A stretch of 64,000 nt of DNA from GWE2-42-39 sp942493345 (GCA_942493345.1 OW818695.1:1054001-1118000); one strand, 5' to 3'; numbered from the stretch's first letter, positions 8,949 to 18,154 are shown. A program made the numbers and translations. The notes: generated by a model from the letters alone, not told the origin.

Positions 8949-10217
8949 ATGAATTGGCTTTTTATTATTTTGGCGATGGTATTATTCTCGGCTTTTTTTT
9001 CCGGAATGGAAGTTGCATTTGTCTCAGCAAACAAGCTGAGGCTCGAACTCGATAAAAAGCACAGTTCTCTTAGCTCCCGTATCCTTACTTTATTTACACA
9101 CCATTCAGGTCAATACATTGCAACCATGCGAATTGGAAGCACTATCGCATTAGTTGTTTACGGTATTGCTTTTGCAAGATTTTTCGAACCTTTTTTTTAC
9201 CAGTTTTTGGATTCCGATAGCCTTGTCTTGATTTTTCAAACCATTGTTTCCACATTAATTATACTGGTAACTGCCGAGTTCCTTCCCAAAACCGTGTTTC
9301 GAATCAACCCAAATCGTGTTCTGAAGTTTTTCTCCTTGCCATTGGTGTTGTTTTACTTTATTTTTCATCCAGCCAGTCGTCTCATCACACTGGGTTCCAA
9401 AATGCTGACCAGGGGTCTGTTTCACGAAAAATTTGATGAAGGCGACGACAATATGATGCTTAGCCGAATCGAACTCGACCATTTTGTAAAAGAACAGCAC
9501 TACGACCTCGATGAATTGGACAATGAGCTCGATAACGAAGTGAAATTATTTCGTAATGCGCTCGATTTTTCGAAGGTAAAACTGCGTGAAGTGATGATTC
9601 CCCGCACCGAAATTGAAGCGATGGACATCCAATCATCGATGGACGATTTGGTACGCAGGTTCATCGAAACCGGTTATTCGCGCATTCTTTTTTATCAAGA
9701 CAATATTGATAACATTATTGGATACATTCACCATTCAGCAATTTTCGACAAACCCGAATTGATTCAGTCCAATCTTAAAAAAGTGATGATTGTGCCCGAG
9801 ACCATGCCCGCCAGCAAATTATTAAGCAAATTCATCCAGCAGCGCCGGAGCATCGCCATTGTGGTCGACGAGTTTGGCGGAACCGCAGGAATGGTCACTA
9901 GCGAAGACATTCTTGAAGAAATTTTCGGTGACATTGAAGACGAACACGATACGGTCGACCTCGTTGAAAAGAAAATCGATGACGACGAATATATTTTTTC
10001 CGGGCGCATGGAAATCGATTCCATCAACGAAAAATACAACCTGAAAATCAATGTCAACGAGAATTATGAAACGCTGGCCGGGTTTATTCTTTTTTATCAC
10101 GAAAGCATCCCAAAAATCAACTCTGTTATCCAAATAGACAATTTTCAATTTAAAATATTGAAAGCAACAAGCATAAAGATCGAATTGGTAAACCTTAAGA
10201 TATTGGACAACACCTAA
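8949..10217 (+). CDS. CorC/HlyC-type transmembrane protein with CBS domains
   Basis: A 422-residue inner-membrane protein of the hemolysin/CorC (CNNM) family. The N-terminal DUF21 domain (about 1-190) has roughly four hydrophobic helices and the opening pattern FSAFFSGMEVAFVSANKLRLE. A CBS pair follows (about 205-330; VMIPRTEIEAMD, GYSRILFYQDNIDNIIGYI, VDEFGGTAGMVTSEDILEEIFGDIEDE). The C-terminal CorC_HlyC domain spans about 340-420. Relatives act in magnesium or cobalt homeostasis. GldE of gliding bacteria belongs to the same family, so this could be a GldE-like protein, but gldD is not beside it. It is co-transcribed with lptC. Confidence 0.85.
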   Translation: MNWLFIILAMVLFSAFFSGMEVAFVSANKLRLELDKKHSSLSSRILTLFTHHSGQYIATMRIGSTIALVVYGIAFARFFEPFFYQFLDSDSLVLIFQTIVSTLIILVTAEFLPKTVFRINPNRVLKFFSLPLVLFYFIFHPASRLITLGSKMLTRGLFHEKFDEGDDNMMLSRIELDHFVKEQHYDLDELDNELDNEVKLFRNALDFSKVKLREVMIPRTEIEAMDIQSSMDDLVRRFIETGYSRILFYQDNIDNIIGYIHHSAIFDKPELIQSNLKKVMIVPETMPASKLLSKFIQQRRSIAIVVDEFGGTAGMVTSEDILEEIFGDIEDEHDTVDLVEKKIDDDEYIFSGRMEIDSINEKYNLKINVNENYETLAGFILFYHESIPKINSVIQIDNFQFKILKATSIKIELVNLKILDNT

Positions 10218-10226
10218 AAAAAAAGC

Positions 10227-10263
10227 TATTTTTGAGGATTAATATTGAAAATTGTTATCTTCG
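10227..10263 (+). promoter_or_regulatory. Candidate promoters for the PpiD-type gene
   Basis: TATTTTTG (10227-10234) is an exact -7 consensus. TATCTTCG (10256-10263) is a one-mismatch -7 box, with the TTTG of the first element 21 nt upstream as a possible -33. Either could start a transcript independent of the lptC operon. Confidence 0.4.
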
Positions 10264-10312
10264 TAGCTCAAATTTTTGAACTAAATATCATAATAAAACA
10301 ATACGTATTTAA

Positions 10313-12430
10313 ATGGCTACATTACAAAAAATCAGGGATCGTGGCGGTGTATTAATAGCGATCATTATTGGTCTTGCTTTGCTCGCATTTATCTTGGGCG
10401 ACATGCTTAACGCCGGAAGTAAATTAATGCGGCCCAGTCAGTTGGAAGTTGCTGAAATTAACGGAGAATCTGTACAATATCCCGATTTCCAAAAAAAGAT
10501 TGAGGAGCTTTCTGAAGTTTATAAAATGAACATGGGAGTTTCGCAACTCGATGAAAATGCCTGGAATCAGGTACGTGAACAAGTATGGCAAACCATGTTG
10601 CGTGAGTTGGTGATGACTGATGTTTACAAAGAAATCGGCGTTGATGTCAGCGCGGAAGAATTGTTCGATTTAATTCAGGGAGCAAATCCTCACCAAATTG
10701 TTCAGCAAATATTCAGAAACCCACAAACCGGAGTTTTCGATAAAAATTTTGCAATTTCTTTCCTGAAATCGCTTCAGACCAATGCAACCCCGGAGCAAAA
10801 AGCGTATTGGTTGTATGTCGAAAATCAGATTAAAACTGAAAAAACCCAGGAAAAGTATAATAGTTTAATCAGCAAAGGGCTGTATATTACGAAAGCGGAA
10901 GCAACAAAAAGCCTGGAAGAGAAAAACAAGAAAGTAAACTTTCAGTATATCCCGCTCAGCTATTCAAGTATTTCAGACAGCGCTGTTTCCGTTTCAGATA
11001 AAGACCTGAAAGCATACTATGCTGCTCATCAGGATGAATACAAACAGGAAAAAAGCCGGAGAATTGAATACATTACATTCGAAGTAAAAGCATCGGAAAG
11101 TGATGATGCCGACGCAAAAAAATGGATTGGAGATATCAAATCTGAGTTCACCAACTCGCAGGGAAATGCACAGTTTGTAAACGTAAATTCAGATGTTCGG
11201 TTCGATGGATTGTTCCTCAAACAAGATCAACTTTCTGCGGAACTTGGCAATTTTGCATTCAACGGAAATGTAGGTGATGTTTATGGCCCGTACAAAGAAG
11301 CGGAATCATACAAATTGGCAAAAATCGACACATTCAAAATGTTGCCTGATTCAGTAATTGCAAGCCACATATTAATCCGTCCGGAAACTGCAGGAAGCGC
11401 TGCAAAAGCTCAACAACTGGCCGACAGCCTGAAAAACCTGCTCGATAAAGGCGTTAATTTTGCCGAACTGGCAACCAAATATTCCGAAGATCCGGGATCG
11501 GCTGCAAAAGGCGGAGATTTGGGATGGTTTGGCCGGAACATGATGGTAAAACCTTTTGAAGAAGCAGCCTTCAATGGAGAAATAAATAAAGTATACCTGG
11601 CTAACACACAATTTGGTATTCACCTGATAAAACCAACAAAAAAAGGAAAAGAAACCAAACAGGTTCGTTTGGCCGTAGTTGAACGCAAAGTAACACCGAG
11701 CACACAGACATATCAGAATTATTATAGCCAGGCCAGTAAATTTGCCGGCGAAAATCAGAATTACGAGGCATTTAAAAAGGCTGTAATTGCTCAGCAACTC
11801 GACAAAAAAGTTGCCACAGTGGGCGAAAGCGAACAGAATATTGCCGGTTTGGAAATGTCTCGCGGATTGATCCGTGCCGCTTATCAGGCCGAAAATGTAA
11901 ATGACATTCTGGTAAACAACGAAGGTTCCAGCATTTTTGAATTTGGAAATAAATTTGTAATTGCTGCCCTGGTTAGTGTCACCGAAGAAGGAATTTCTTC
12001 TTTTGAAGAAGTGAAACTCCGTGTTGATCTGGCTGTCCGCAAAGATAAAAAGGCCGATCTGCTAATGACAAAAGCGAAGGAAGCAGCTACCGGCGGCGAC
12101 CTTGAATCGATTGCACAAAAACTGAGAAGCTCGGTGAAAAATGCAGACAACGTTACATTTGCTTCGTATTCAGTTCCTGAATTGGGAATGGAACCAGCAG
12201 TGATCGGTGCCGTTGCAAGCCTTGCCGAAAATAAAATTTCGGCCCCGGTAAAAGGAAATTCAGGAGTTTTCCTGGTTAAAGTAATTTCGGTAAACAAAGG
12301 TACAGATACTGATATTGCCGGAGAACAAACCCGTCTGGTTCAAGCAATGAGTTACCGTGTAAATTACCAGGCATTCGAGGCTCATAAAAAAGTTTCTATA
12401 ATCGAAGACAAACGTTCGAAATTCTATTAA
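10313..12430 (+). CDS. PpiD/SurA-type periplasmic peptidyl-prolyl isomerase
   Basis: A 705-residue membrane-anchored folding factor. A single N-terminal transmembrane helix (about 12-32; GVLIAIIIGLALLAFILGDML) is followed by a SurA-N-like chaperone region. A parvulin (PpiC) domain runs at about 345-440 (SHILIRPE, FAELATKYSEDPGSAAKGGDLGWFGRNMMVKPFEEAAF, FGIHLIKPTKKG). A second, degenerate C-terminal parvulin-like segment ends in a helical tail. The layout is that of PpiD, which helps newly exported proteins fold at the inner membrane. Its position after lptC and the CorC-like gene fits envelope biogenesis. Transcription ends at the strong hairpin 20 nt after the stop. Confidence 0.9.
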   Translation: MATLQKIRDRGGVLIAIIIGLALLAFILGDMLNAGSKLMRPSQLEVAEINGESVQYPDFQKKIEELSEVYKMNMGVSQLDENAWNQVREQVWQTMLRELVMTDVYKEIGVDVSAEELFDLIQGANPHQIVQQIFRNPQTGVFDKNFAISFLKSLQTNATPEQKAYWLYVENQIKTEKTQEKYNSLISKGLYITKAEATKSLEEKNKKVNFQYIPLSYSSISDSAVSVSDKDLKAYYAAHQDEYKQEKSRRIEYITFEVKASESDDADAKKWIGDIKSEFTNSQGNAQFVNVNSDVRFDGLFLKQDQLSAELGNFAFNGNVGDVYGPYKEAESYKLAKIDTFKMLPDSVIASHILIRPETAGSAAKAQQLADSLKNLLDKGVNFAELATKYSEDPGSAAKGGDLGWFGRNMMVKPFEEAAFNGEINKVYLANTQFGIHLIKPTKKGKETKQVRLAVVERKVTPSTQTYQNYYSQASKFAGENQNYEAFKKAVIAQQLDKKVATVGESEQNIAGLEMSRGLIRAAYQAENVNDILVNNEGSSIFEFGNKFVIAALVSVTEEGISSFEEVKLRVDLAVRKDKKADLLMTKAKEAATGGDLESIAQKLRSSVKNADNVTFASYSVPELGMEPAVIGAVASLAENKISAPVKGNSGVFLVKVISVNKGTDTDIAGEQTRLVQAMSYRVNYQAFEAHKKVSIIEDKRSKFY

Positions 12431-12450
12431 TCGAGATATTTGAAAATAAA

Positions 12451-12478
12451 AAAAGCGGGTTGAAAGCCCGCTTTTTTT
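12451..12478. terminator. Intrinsic terminator between convergent genes
   Basis: AAAAGCGGG and CCCGCTTTT form a hairpin with a seven-base loop, followed by a T-run on the plus strand and flanked by A's on the other. It can therefore stop both the ppiD-type transcript and the convergent small membrane gene. Confidence 0.85.
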
Positions 12479-12496
12479 ATGCACTTCGTTCGTCGG

Positions 12497-12868
12497 CTAT
12501 TTCTTTTTGTTGCTGAAGTTCACAATTATAAAATAAATAATGAAACCAAATGAAATAGAAACCAATTCGATACCAAAAGGCAATAGGCTGCCCTGCATGA
12601 AATAGTTGTAGTTATCGGTATTAATACCGGGACTCATCTGATTTATTATTATAAACCCCAAGCCCGCAAAGAAAGCAACCAATCCCCATTTCAGCGAAGG
12701 GTATTTATTGACTTCGCCCGTAGGTTCCACATCCTTCTGACTGAGAATTTCAGCTTTCTCAAAATGTCCGCTTTTAATGACCTTCCGTTTCAGCATGAAA
12801 TCAGTAAAATTTTTCAGTATCTGGTAGATTGCAAAAAATACTACCGCTGCCATTAATACATCACTCAT
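12497..12868 (-). CDS. Small membrane protein, three predicted helices
   Basis: An unrecognised 123-residue protein. Hydrophobic segments lie at about residues 3-20 (VLMAAVVFFAIYQIL), 60-76 (WGLVAFFAGLGFIIIN) and 95-115 (PFGIELVSISFGFIIYFIIV). A polar cytoplasmic loop from 26 to 55 contains a Lys/Glu-rich stretch. The size and spacing resemble small DUF6249-like membrane proteins that often sit beside ECF sigma factors in Bacteroidota, but that assignment is a guess. It is divergent from the sigma-factor operon across about 210 nt, so the two could share control. Confidence 0.65.
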   Translation of the reverse strand: MSDVLMAAVVFFAIYQILKNFTDFMLKRKVIKSGHFEKAEILSQKDVEPTGEVNKYPSLKWGLVAFFAGLGFIIINQMSPGINTDNYNYFMQGSLLPFGIELVSISFGFIIYFIIVNFSNKKK

Positions 12869-13077
12869 AATTTTCTGTTTTTAAGTTTGTGTTTGCTCAG
12901 TTGACTTCCGTTGTATCGAATAGGTTGCAGTTACCGGTATTTTTTTTTCATTTCGATTTGCATCTGGCCTAAAAATCAATGAAATTGCTCAATGATTCTT
13001 ACTCATCTTTTCAGAAAAAGGAATTTTCTGCATAGACGATGCAACATTTTTCAGCGATTAGAAGTCAAACACACTGT

Positions 13078-13647
13078 ATGGACGAACCCGAATTAATCAG
13101 GCAGGTGCAAAATGGCAATTCCAATGCTTTCCGATATCTGGTGGCCAGGTATCAGAAGCTGGTTGTCCATATTACCGGTCGGGTAATTCAGAACCAGGAA
13201 GATTTGGAAGATGTGTGCCAGGAAGTGTTTATAAAGATTTTTAAAAATATAACCCGTTTTAAAGGCGATGCAAAGTTATCGACCTGGATTGCATCCATCG
13301 CTTACAATACCAGCATCGATTATCTGAAAAAATACCGAAAAAAAGAACTGGATTTTACCGATCAACTAAAACTAGTCGAAGGAGAAGATTCCGGAAGTTT
13401 GCAGGGACTCGAAAAAAAAGATTTGAACCGGTACATCAGGGAACAAATTGAACTTTTGCCGTTGCATTACCGTTCTGTAGTTACACTCTATCATCTGGAA
13501 GAGTTCAATTACAAAGAAATTGAAGAAATTACCGGAATGCCCGAAGGAACAGTAAAAAGTTATCTGCACCGGGCTCGGCAATTATTAAAAGATAAACTTA
13601 AATTTGCAGTTACCGACGAGGTTTTAATGGAAGGAGCAATAAAATGA
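13078..13647 (+). CDS. ECF-type RNA polymerase sigma factor
   Basis: A sigma-70 family protein with the two ECF domains. Region 2 is at about residues 15-85 (FRYLVARYQKLVVHITGRVI, DLEDVCQEVFIKIFKNITRFKGDAKLSTWIASIAYN). Region 4 is at about 125-180 (LPLHYRSVVTLYHLEEFNYKEIEEITGMPEGTVKSYLHRARQLLK), with its helix-turn-helix. The frame is open from an ATG at 13039, but the ATG at 13078 (MDEPELIRQVQNG) gives the usual N-terminus and 189 residues. The stop overlaps the next start by four bases (ATGA), as in sigma/anti-sigma pairs. Target promoters are unknown. Confidence 0.9.
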   Translation: MDEPELIRQVQNGNSNAFRYLVARYQKLVVHITGRVIQNQEDLEDVCQEVFIKIFKNITRFKGDAKLSTWIASIAYNTSIDYLKKYRKKELDFTDQLKLVEGEDSGSLQGLEKKDLNRYIREQIELLPLHYRSVVTLYHLEEFNYKEIEEITGMPEGTVKSYLHRARQLLKDKLKFAVTDEVLMEGAIK

Positions 13648-13991
13648 AGGCAGATTTTGAATTCGACAAACATATAACAGAGGCTCTCAAAGAAGAACCT
13701 GATTTTTTCCTGACCTCTGATTTTGCTGATAAAATGACGGGGAAAATCAGCAGAAGATATTCTATTCAGGAAAGCCTGAGGGAGTATTCGGTTTACGCAG
13801 CCATATTGGCGGGGTTGGCAATATTGGTTTGCGGTTTTTTGCTTTTCATTAATAAAGATAATCTTTCGCAATTGCAGTCTTTTGTTTCCGGACACCTTAC
13901 AGAAATAATTTCGCTGGTTTTTATTGCCAATTTCATTCTGTTTGCCGACAAAGTTTTGTTGCGGCTGCTGTTCACGTTTAAGCGACAATAG
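13644..13991 (+). CDS. Small membrane protein translationally coupled to the sigma factor
   Basis: A 115-residue protein with a polar N-terminal domain of about 48 residues (EFDKHITEALKEEPDFFLTSDFADKMTGKI). Two transmembrane helices follow at about 50-68 (VYAAILAGLAILVCGFLLF) and 86-105 (ITLVFIANFILFADKVLL-like). It begins four bases before the sigma-factor stop. A small cytoplasmic domain plus membrane anchor encoded directly behind an ECF factor is the usual place for an anti-sigma factor. No zinc-binding HxxxCxxC motif is present, so any such role would involve a different fold. The function is inferred from position only. Confidence 0.7.
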   Translation: MKADFEFDKHITEALKEEPDFFLTSDFADKMTGKISRRYSIQESLREYSVYAAILAGLAILVCGFLLFINKDNLSQLQSFVSGHLTEIISLVFIANFILFADKVLLRLLFTFKRQ

Positions 13992-13997
13992 TAATAT

Positions 13998-14050
13998 CCG
14001 TGTAAAGGGCCTCAAAAAATTGAGGGCTTCACGGAAAGTGAAACCCTCAA
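13998..14050. other. Two mutually exclusive long hairpins after the sigma-factor operon
   Basis: TTGAGGG-C-TTCAC (14020-14032) pairs with GTGAA-A-CCCTCAA (14038-14050), a 12-bp stem with one mismatch and a five-base loop. The same left arm can instead pair with CCTCAA (14010-14015). That alternative can be extended by CCGTG (13998-14002) with CACGG (14030-14034). The region lies in the gap between convergent genes and may be a terminator in either direction, although no T-run follows immediately on the plus strand. Confidence 0.5.
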
Positions 14051-14076
14051 CAACAATTAACAACAGCAAATTATTT

Positions 14077-15537
14077 TTATTTTTTTGGAATATTTTTCAG
14101 TACTTCAAGTGTAAAATTCCAGAATTTCAGCACGGTTTCGATGTTTACTTTTTCATCGGGCGAATGCGGATATTTAATGGTTGGTCCGAATGAAATCATG
14201 TCCCAGTTCGGATATATTGCGCCAAGAATTCCACATTCCAATCCTGCGTGCATAGCCAGTAGTTCCGGCTCTTTTTTGAATTTAGCAGCATATACTTTCC
14301 TCATCACTTCCAGAATTTCCGAATCCATGTCAGGGGTCCATCCGGGATAGCCTCCTACAAAATTTATTTCAGCACCAGCCAATCGAAATACCGACTCCAA
14401 CCGTGAGGCCAAAGCCATTTTTGCAGACTCGGAGAAGCTGCGTACCAAACAGCTTATTTCAAGTGAATCTTCTTCTGATTTCACAATTGCCAGGTTCGAC
14501 GATGTTTCAACCGTTCCGTTCATGGTGTCGCTCATTCGGACCACATCGTTTGGAGCAGCCCACACAGCATCGGTAAGTTTTCGCTGGAACCCGCGTTTGA
14601 AAACTATTTTCGGAAGTTTTTCATCCGCTAAACGAATTTGCAAATCTGGTTCAACATGTTTTAGTTCTGTCTTTATAATTTCAGAAAATTGATCCAGCTT
14701 TTTCTTTATTTCTTCGGCATATTTTTCTTTTACAACCAAAATGCCAAACGCTTCACGGGGAATTGCATTCCGCAAACTTCCGCCCTGAATATCGGCAAGG
14801 CCGACCTTACACAACTGGTTTAATTCTTTCAGAATGCGAAAGAATATTTTATTGGCATTTCCTCTTCCCAGATGGATATCGACCCCGGAGTGTCCGCCCT
14901 TCAGCCCGGTAACACTTAATTTAAAAGCAATCGCTTTCGAATTTACCTTTTGCCTTTTTATCTTAAAGCTGGCAACTACGTCAATCCCTCCGGCACAACC
15001 AACGCTGAAAGTTCCTTCGTCTTCCGTATCAGTATTTAAAAGAATATCGCCCTGTAAAACACCGGGGTTCAACCCTTCGGCTCCGTCCATGCCGGTTTCT
15101 TCGGTGGCTGTAAAAAGCGCTTCTACCGGCCCGTGTTGAATATTTTTCGATGCCAGGATGCTCAACGCAGTTGAAACGCCAATTCCGTTGTCGGCGCCCA
15201 GCGTGGTTCCGTTGGCAGTCACCCATTCGCCGTCAATATATGCTTCGATGGGGTCGTTCACAAAATCGTGTACTTTATCACTGTTTTTTTGCGGAACCAT
15301 ATCGAGATGCCCCTGAAAGATCACTCCCTTGCGGTCTTCCATGCCCGGCGTAGCCGGTTTACGGATGATGATATTTCCGGCTTCGTCTTTCATGGTTTCC
15401 AGCCCCAGCTTTTTCCCGAAGTTGAAAATATATTCCTGAATACGTTCTTCGTGATGCGACGGACGCGGAATCTGCGTCAACTGATAAAAGTTTTCCCAAA
15501 GCGCTTTGGGTTCGAGGGTACGGATATCTTTACTCAT
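14077..15537 (-). CDS. pepD: Cytosol non-specific dipeptidase (aminoacyl-histidine dipeptidase, M20)
   Basis: A zinc metallopeptidase that splits Xaa-His and other unblocked dipeptides in the cytoplasm. At 486 residues it has the normal PepD length. M20 metal and catalytic motifs are visible: GHLDMVPQK (His and the catalytic Asp), GADNGIGVSTALSIL, ATEETGMDGAEGL (the catalytic and metal Glu pair), LNTDTEDEGTFSVGCAGG, and GGHSGVDIHLGRGNANK in the lid domain. The C-terminal metal His is in GLECGILGAIYPNWDMISFGPTIKYPHSPDE. It is a lone minus-strand gene. Upstream is the boundary of the AT-rich nuclease/ATPase island. Confidence 0.93.
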   Translation of the reverse strand: MSKDIRTLEPKALWENFYQLTQIPRPSHHEERIQEYIFNFGKKLGLETMKDEAGNIIIRKPATPGMEDRKGVIFQGHLDMVPQKNSDKVHDFVNDPIEAYIDGEWVTANGTTLGADNGIGVSTALSILASKNIQHGPVEALFTATEETGMDGAEGLNPGVLQGDILLNTDTEDEGTFSVGCAGGIDVVASFKIKRQKVNSKAIAFKLSVTGLKGGHSGVDIHLGRGNANKIFFRILKELNQLCKVGLADIQGGSLRNAIPREAFGILVVKEKYAEEIKKKLDQFSEIIKTELKHVEPDLQIRLADEKLPKIVFKRGFQRKLTDAVWAAPNDVVRMSDTMNGTVETSSNLAIVKSEEDSLEISCLVRSFSESAKMALASRLESVFRLAGAEINFVGGYPGWTPDMDSEILEVMRKVYAAKFKKEPELLAMHAGLECGILGAIYPNWDMISFGPTIKYPHSPDEKVNIETVLKFWNFTLEVLKNIPKK

Positions 15538-15559
15538 AATTTATAGGTTTGTGTAATTT

Positions 15560-15700
15560 TATATGTAGCCAACGTTTGGTGCATGTTGCGGAGCGGATTT
15601 CGGGGAGCGTTCATGCCGAGCTGCACTGCCGCTATTGCGGGCTGTGAACTTTGTTGTCCGAACAAAAACGGCAAGTGAATTTAGCATCATGTTGTGTGTC
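15560..15700. other. GC-rich structured boundary, cassette attC-like (inference)
   Basis: About 140 nt of comparatively GC-rich non-coding DNA follow the AT-rich gene's stop codon. It contains AGCCAAC (15567-15573), one mismatch from the integron core RYYYAAC. It also has a near-palindrome CCAACGTTTGG, GCATG/CATGC arms about 25 nt apart, and a hairpin CAC..CCGC-TATT-GCGG..GTG (15624-15646). The other end of the island carries GCATAAC (18163-18169) in the same orientation, again one mismatch from RYYYAAC. This resembles cassette-type boundaries, but no integrase lies in the window. Confidence 0.35.
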
Positions 15701-15704
15701 GTGC

Positions 15705-18128
15705 TTAATTTTCTATCCTCATTTTAATTTTTTCTATGTCTGTCCTTAGTTCCTGTGACTTCTGCTTCCAAACAAAATGAGTGTTTGTAAAATTTTCTCT
15801 ATCCCAAATTGAGTCAAGGTAGTCAGCAAAAATTATTGCTCTTTCTAGTCTGTCTCTTATATCAAAACTATTTGAAATATTTTCTCTTGTAGTTTTATCA
15901 AAAATTGGAACATCAACAATTATTGCGTCTATATATGTAAAAGAGTTTTCTAAATGACTAAGATGATAAATCCCTTTGCCAGTCGTTCTAAGCATTAATT
16001 CGTTCTTATCAGTATTCAAATAATTGCCCTTTTCGGATGTTTCAAATAACTCCTTTGAAAACATAAAATTGAGTGCTAAGTCAATTGAAAATGGTAGATA
16101 ACTCAATTTCTGCATATAAGCATATATATCTTTAATTGATACAAAACCTTCATTCCGATTATTTATTGAATAATCTTGTAATAATCCAACGATTAATGAA
16201 ACTGTAAAATGGTCTTTGGGGTCATTTGTCCTTACGTCGAAAAAATTGGTTATTTCTGAATTTATTGGGTTATAATGCTCATTATCCCCATATATTACAC
16301 TTCTTAAAAGTTCATGAACAGGGATTGTGTATTTACCTGTTGATTCAATTATGTTTATTATTTTTTCAGTATTTACATGACCACTTCCAAAGAATTTTTT
16401 AATTAGTTCAATTGCGTTTCTTATATTCCCATTAGAAACATTATCAAAGAAAGTAAACAAGGCGCGATTCGATTCTAATGAATCAATAAAGCATTGAATT
16501 AAGTTATCCAGTTTTGAAAAGCTGGTCTTGCTTTTAAACTTAGTTAAAGTGATTTCACCTCGAGTAATTTTTTGCGCAAACGATAATCGTTTATATATAA
16601 CATCATCAATTCTTGGCGGTGATATTGTAAATGCTTTTGGATGATACCCACTTAAAGCACCTTCTTTCTTTTTGGTTCTATGAAATGTTTCTGGTCTTAA
16701 ACAAACAAATACAATAACGGGCCAATCGGATGCAAATTCTTGAGCAATTAAAAATGCAGTTTCTTGGTCAATATCATTTCGCTGGTCGCAGTTATCAATG
16801 AAAATAATAATTTGTTTCTGCTGGTTTTTGCAAATATATTCCAGAGATTTCTTTAAGTGCTCACTTTCATTTTTGATTAAATTTGAAAGGAACTCAATTT
16901 CTTTTTCAAAGGCAGCAACTGGTGCAATTTCGTACAATCTCTTTACAGTCACCCCTTTTTTAAAATTTTCTAATTCAATGTAATATGCATGTCTAACAAA
17001 ATCGTCTTCATCAATATCAATTTTGTGAATTTCAAATAATTGTTTTTTTATAATCTTTAAAACCGCAACTTTAAGGTCAAGTGAAATGATTGCTTTGGAA
17101 CCTAAATCAATTTTGAAGGTTAAAGATTTTTCAAATACTGAGGGTGCCTCAATCATTAATAAATTATCAATAAATGTTGACTTGCCAACTCCAACGTCCC
17201 CAATAAGAAGAATTGGTCTCTTAGTTAAGCTATTTGAGAAAAGTTCTTGAAGGTCACTTGATAATCCTTTTTTGTTTGAAATTTGTTCTAAAACAGCCTT
17301 TTTGTCATTATCCTCAAAAAGGTATGAATACCTTGTCGTAAGTATTTGCTTACTTAAAAGTGAATATTGTGACAAAGAGCCACTTTTACAATAACAGTCT
17401 TTTAGAAATTCCTTTTCAATGGACTTTTCTTTAATAACATCTTCAAGTACTAAGTCGCTGATAATCTCTAAATCAACTTGAAAAGGATTCCTATTTTTTA
17501 TTCCAGGATAATTGGCAATTGTTGATGAAAGTTTTGGTGGTAATTGTTCATCACTGCCACCAGTCAATTTCTTCGATATATAATCTTCTTGAAATCCGTT
17601 TTTTGATAGACAATTCCAAATCTCTTTGTAATTATCAAGAAAAAAATCTAAGGATGGAATAATTAATCCGTCGCCTTCAAGTGGTGGAATGGAATCATTT
17701 CTGTTAGCTATAAATGCAATGATTTGCCAACCATTGCTTACCACTCCGATTTTAATTCCCCTTTCATGGCAATAATTACTAACTTGATTTAAAGCATCCT
17801 TTGTATTGGAATTGTCTTTGCAAATTGACTTTAAAGGCATAAATAACTTAGAAGTACCAATAGGTAATTCGAAATAATTCCCAACGCGTTTTGCTTCCCA
17901 AACCGCTACAGGCCTAAACATATTTAGTTTATAATCAGCATAATGGTTGTCTTTAATATCTTCGTTATTAATATCTTTTGGCTCCCAATTCAAACATTCG
18001 GTTAAAATCTCGTCAATAAAACGAAATCTTGTGTCAGCCTCATTAAATTTCTTAATATCAATTGTCTTAAAGTCTTGAATTAATTTTTCAAGTGTTTTAC
18101 GTCCTTTTTCATAAATGTCTATGCTCAT
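15705..18128 (-). CDS. HsdR-N-type nuclease fused to AAA-type ATPase, candidate defence protein
   Basis: An 807-residue protein of unknown function, counted from the ATG at 18128 (a TTG one codon earlier is also in frame). Residues about 28-145 match the type I restriction HsdR N-terminal PD-(D/E)xK fold: NEADTRFRFIDEIL, ADYKL (D65), then VAVWEAKR (E78, K80) and VVSNGWQIIAF. After a linker comes an ATPase: Walker A GDVGVGKST (310-318), Walker B IIIFIDN (440-446), a sensor-like CLRPETF, and SNGNIRNAIEL (565-575), which resembles a sensor-2 region. The C-terminal 200 residues look helical with a possible winged helix (RTTGKGIYHL). No helicase motifs, methylase or specificity subunit are nearby. 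It is clearly more AT-rich than both neighbours and stands alone. An anti-phage role is inference. Confidence 0.75.
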   Translation of the reverse strand: MSIDIYEKGRKTLEKLIQDFKTIDIKKFNEADTRFRFIDEILTECLNWEPKDINNEDIKDNHYADYKLNMFRPVAVWEAKRVGNYFELPIGTSKLFMPLKSICKDNSNTKDALNQVSNYCHERGIKIGVVSNGWQIIAFIANRNDSIPPLEGDGLIIPSLDFFLDNYKEIWNCLSKNGFQEDYISKKLTGGSDEQLPPKLSSTIANYPGIKNRNPFQVDLEIISDLVLEDVIKEKSIEKEFLKDCYCKSGSLSQYSLLSKQILTTRYSYLFEDNDKKAVLEQISNKKGLSSDLQELFSNSLTKRPILLIGDVGVGKSTFIDNLLMIEAPSVFEKSLTFKIDLGSKAIISLDLKVAVLKIIKKQLFEIHKIDIDEDDFVRHAYYIELENFKKGVTVKRLYEIAPVAAFEKEIEFLSNLIKNESEHLKKSLEYICKNQQKQIIIFIDNCDQRNDIDQETAFLIAQEFASDWPVIVFVCLRPETFHRTKKKEGALSGYHPKAFTISPPRIDDVIYKRLSFAQKITRGEITLTKFKSKTSFSKLDNLIQCFIDSLESNRALFTFFDNVSNGNIRNAIELIKKFFGSGHVNTEKIINIIESTGKYTIPVHELLRSVIYGDNEHYNPINSEITNFFDVRTNDPKDHFTVSLIVGLLQDYSINNRNEGFVSIKDIYAYMQKLSYLPFSIDLALNFMFSKELFETSEKGNYLNTDKNELMLRTTGKGIYHLSHLENSFTYIDAIIVDVPIFDKTTRENISNSFDIRDRLERAIIFADYLDSIWDRENFTNTHFVWKQKSQELRTDIEKIKMRIEN

Positions 18129-18154
18129 CAATATCGTTTATTTGTTGTTTTTTT

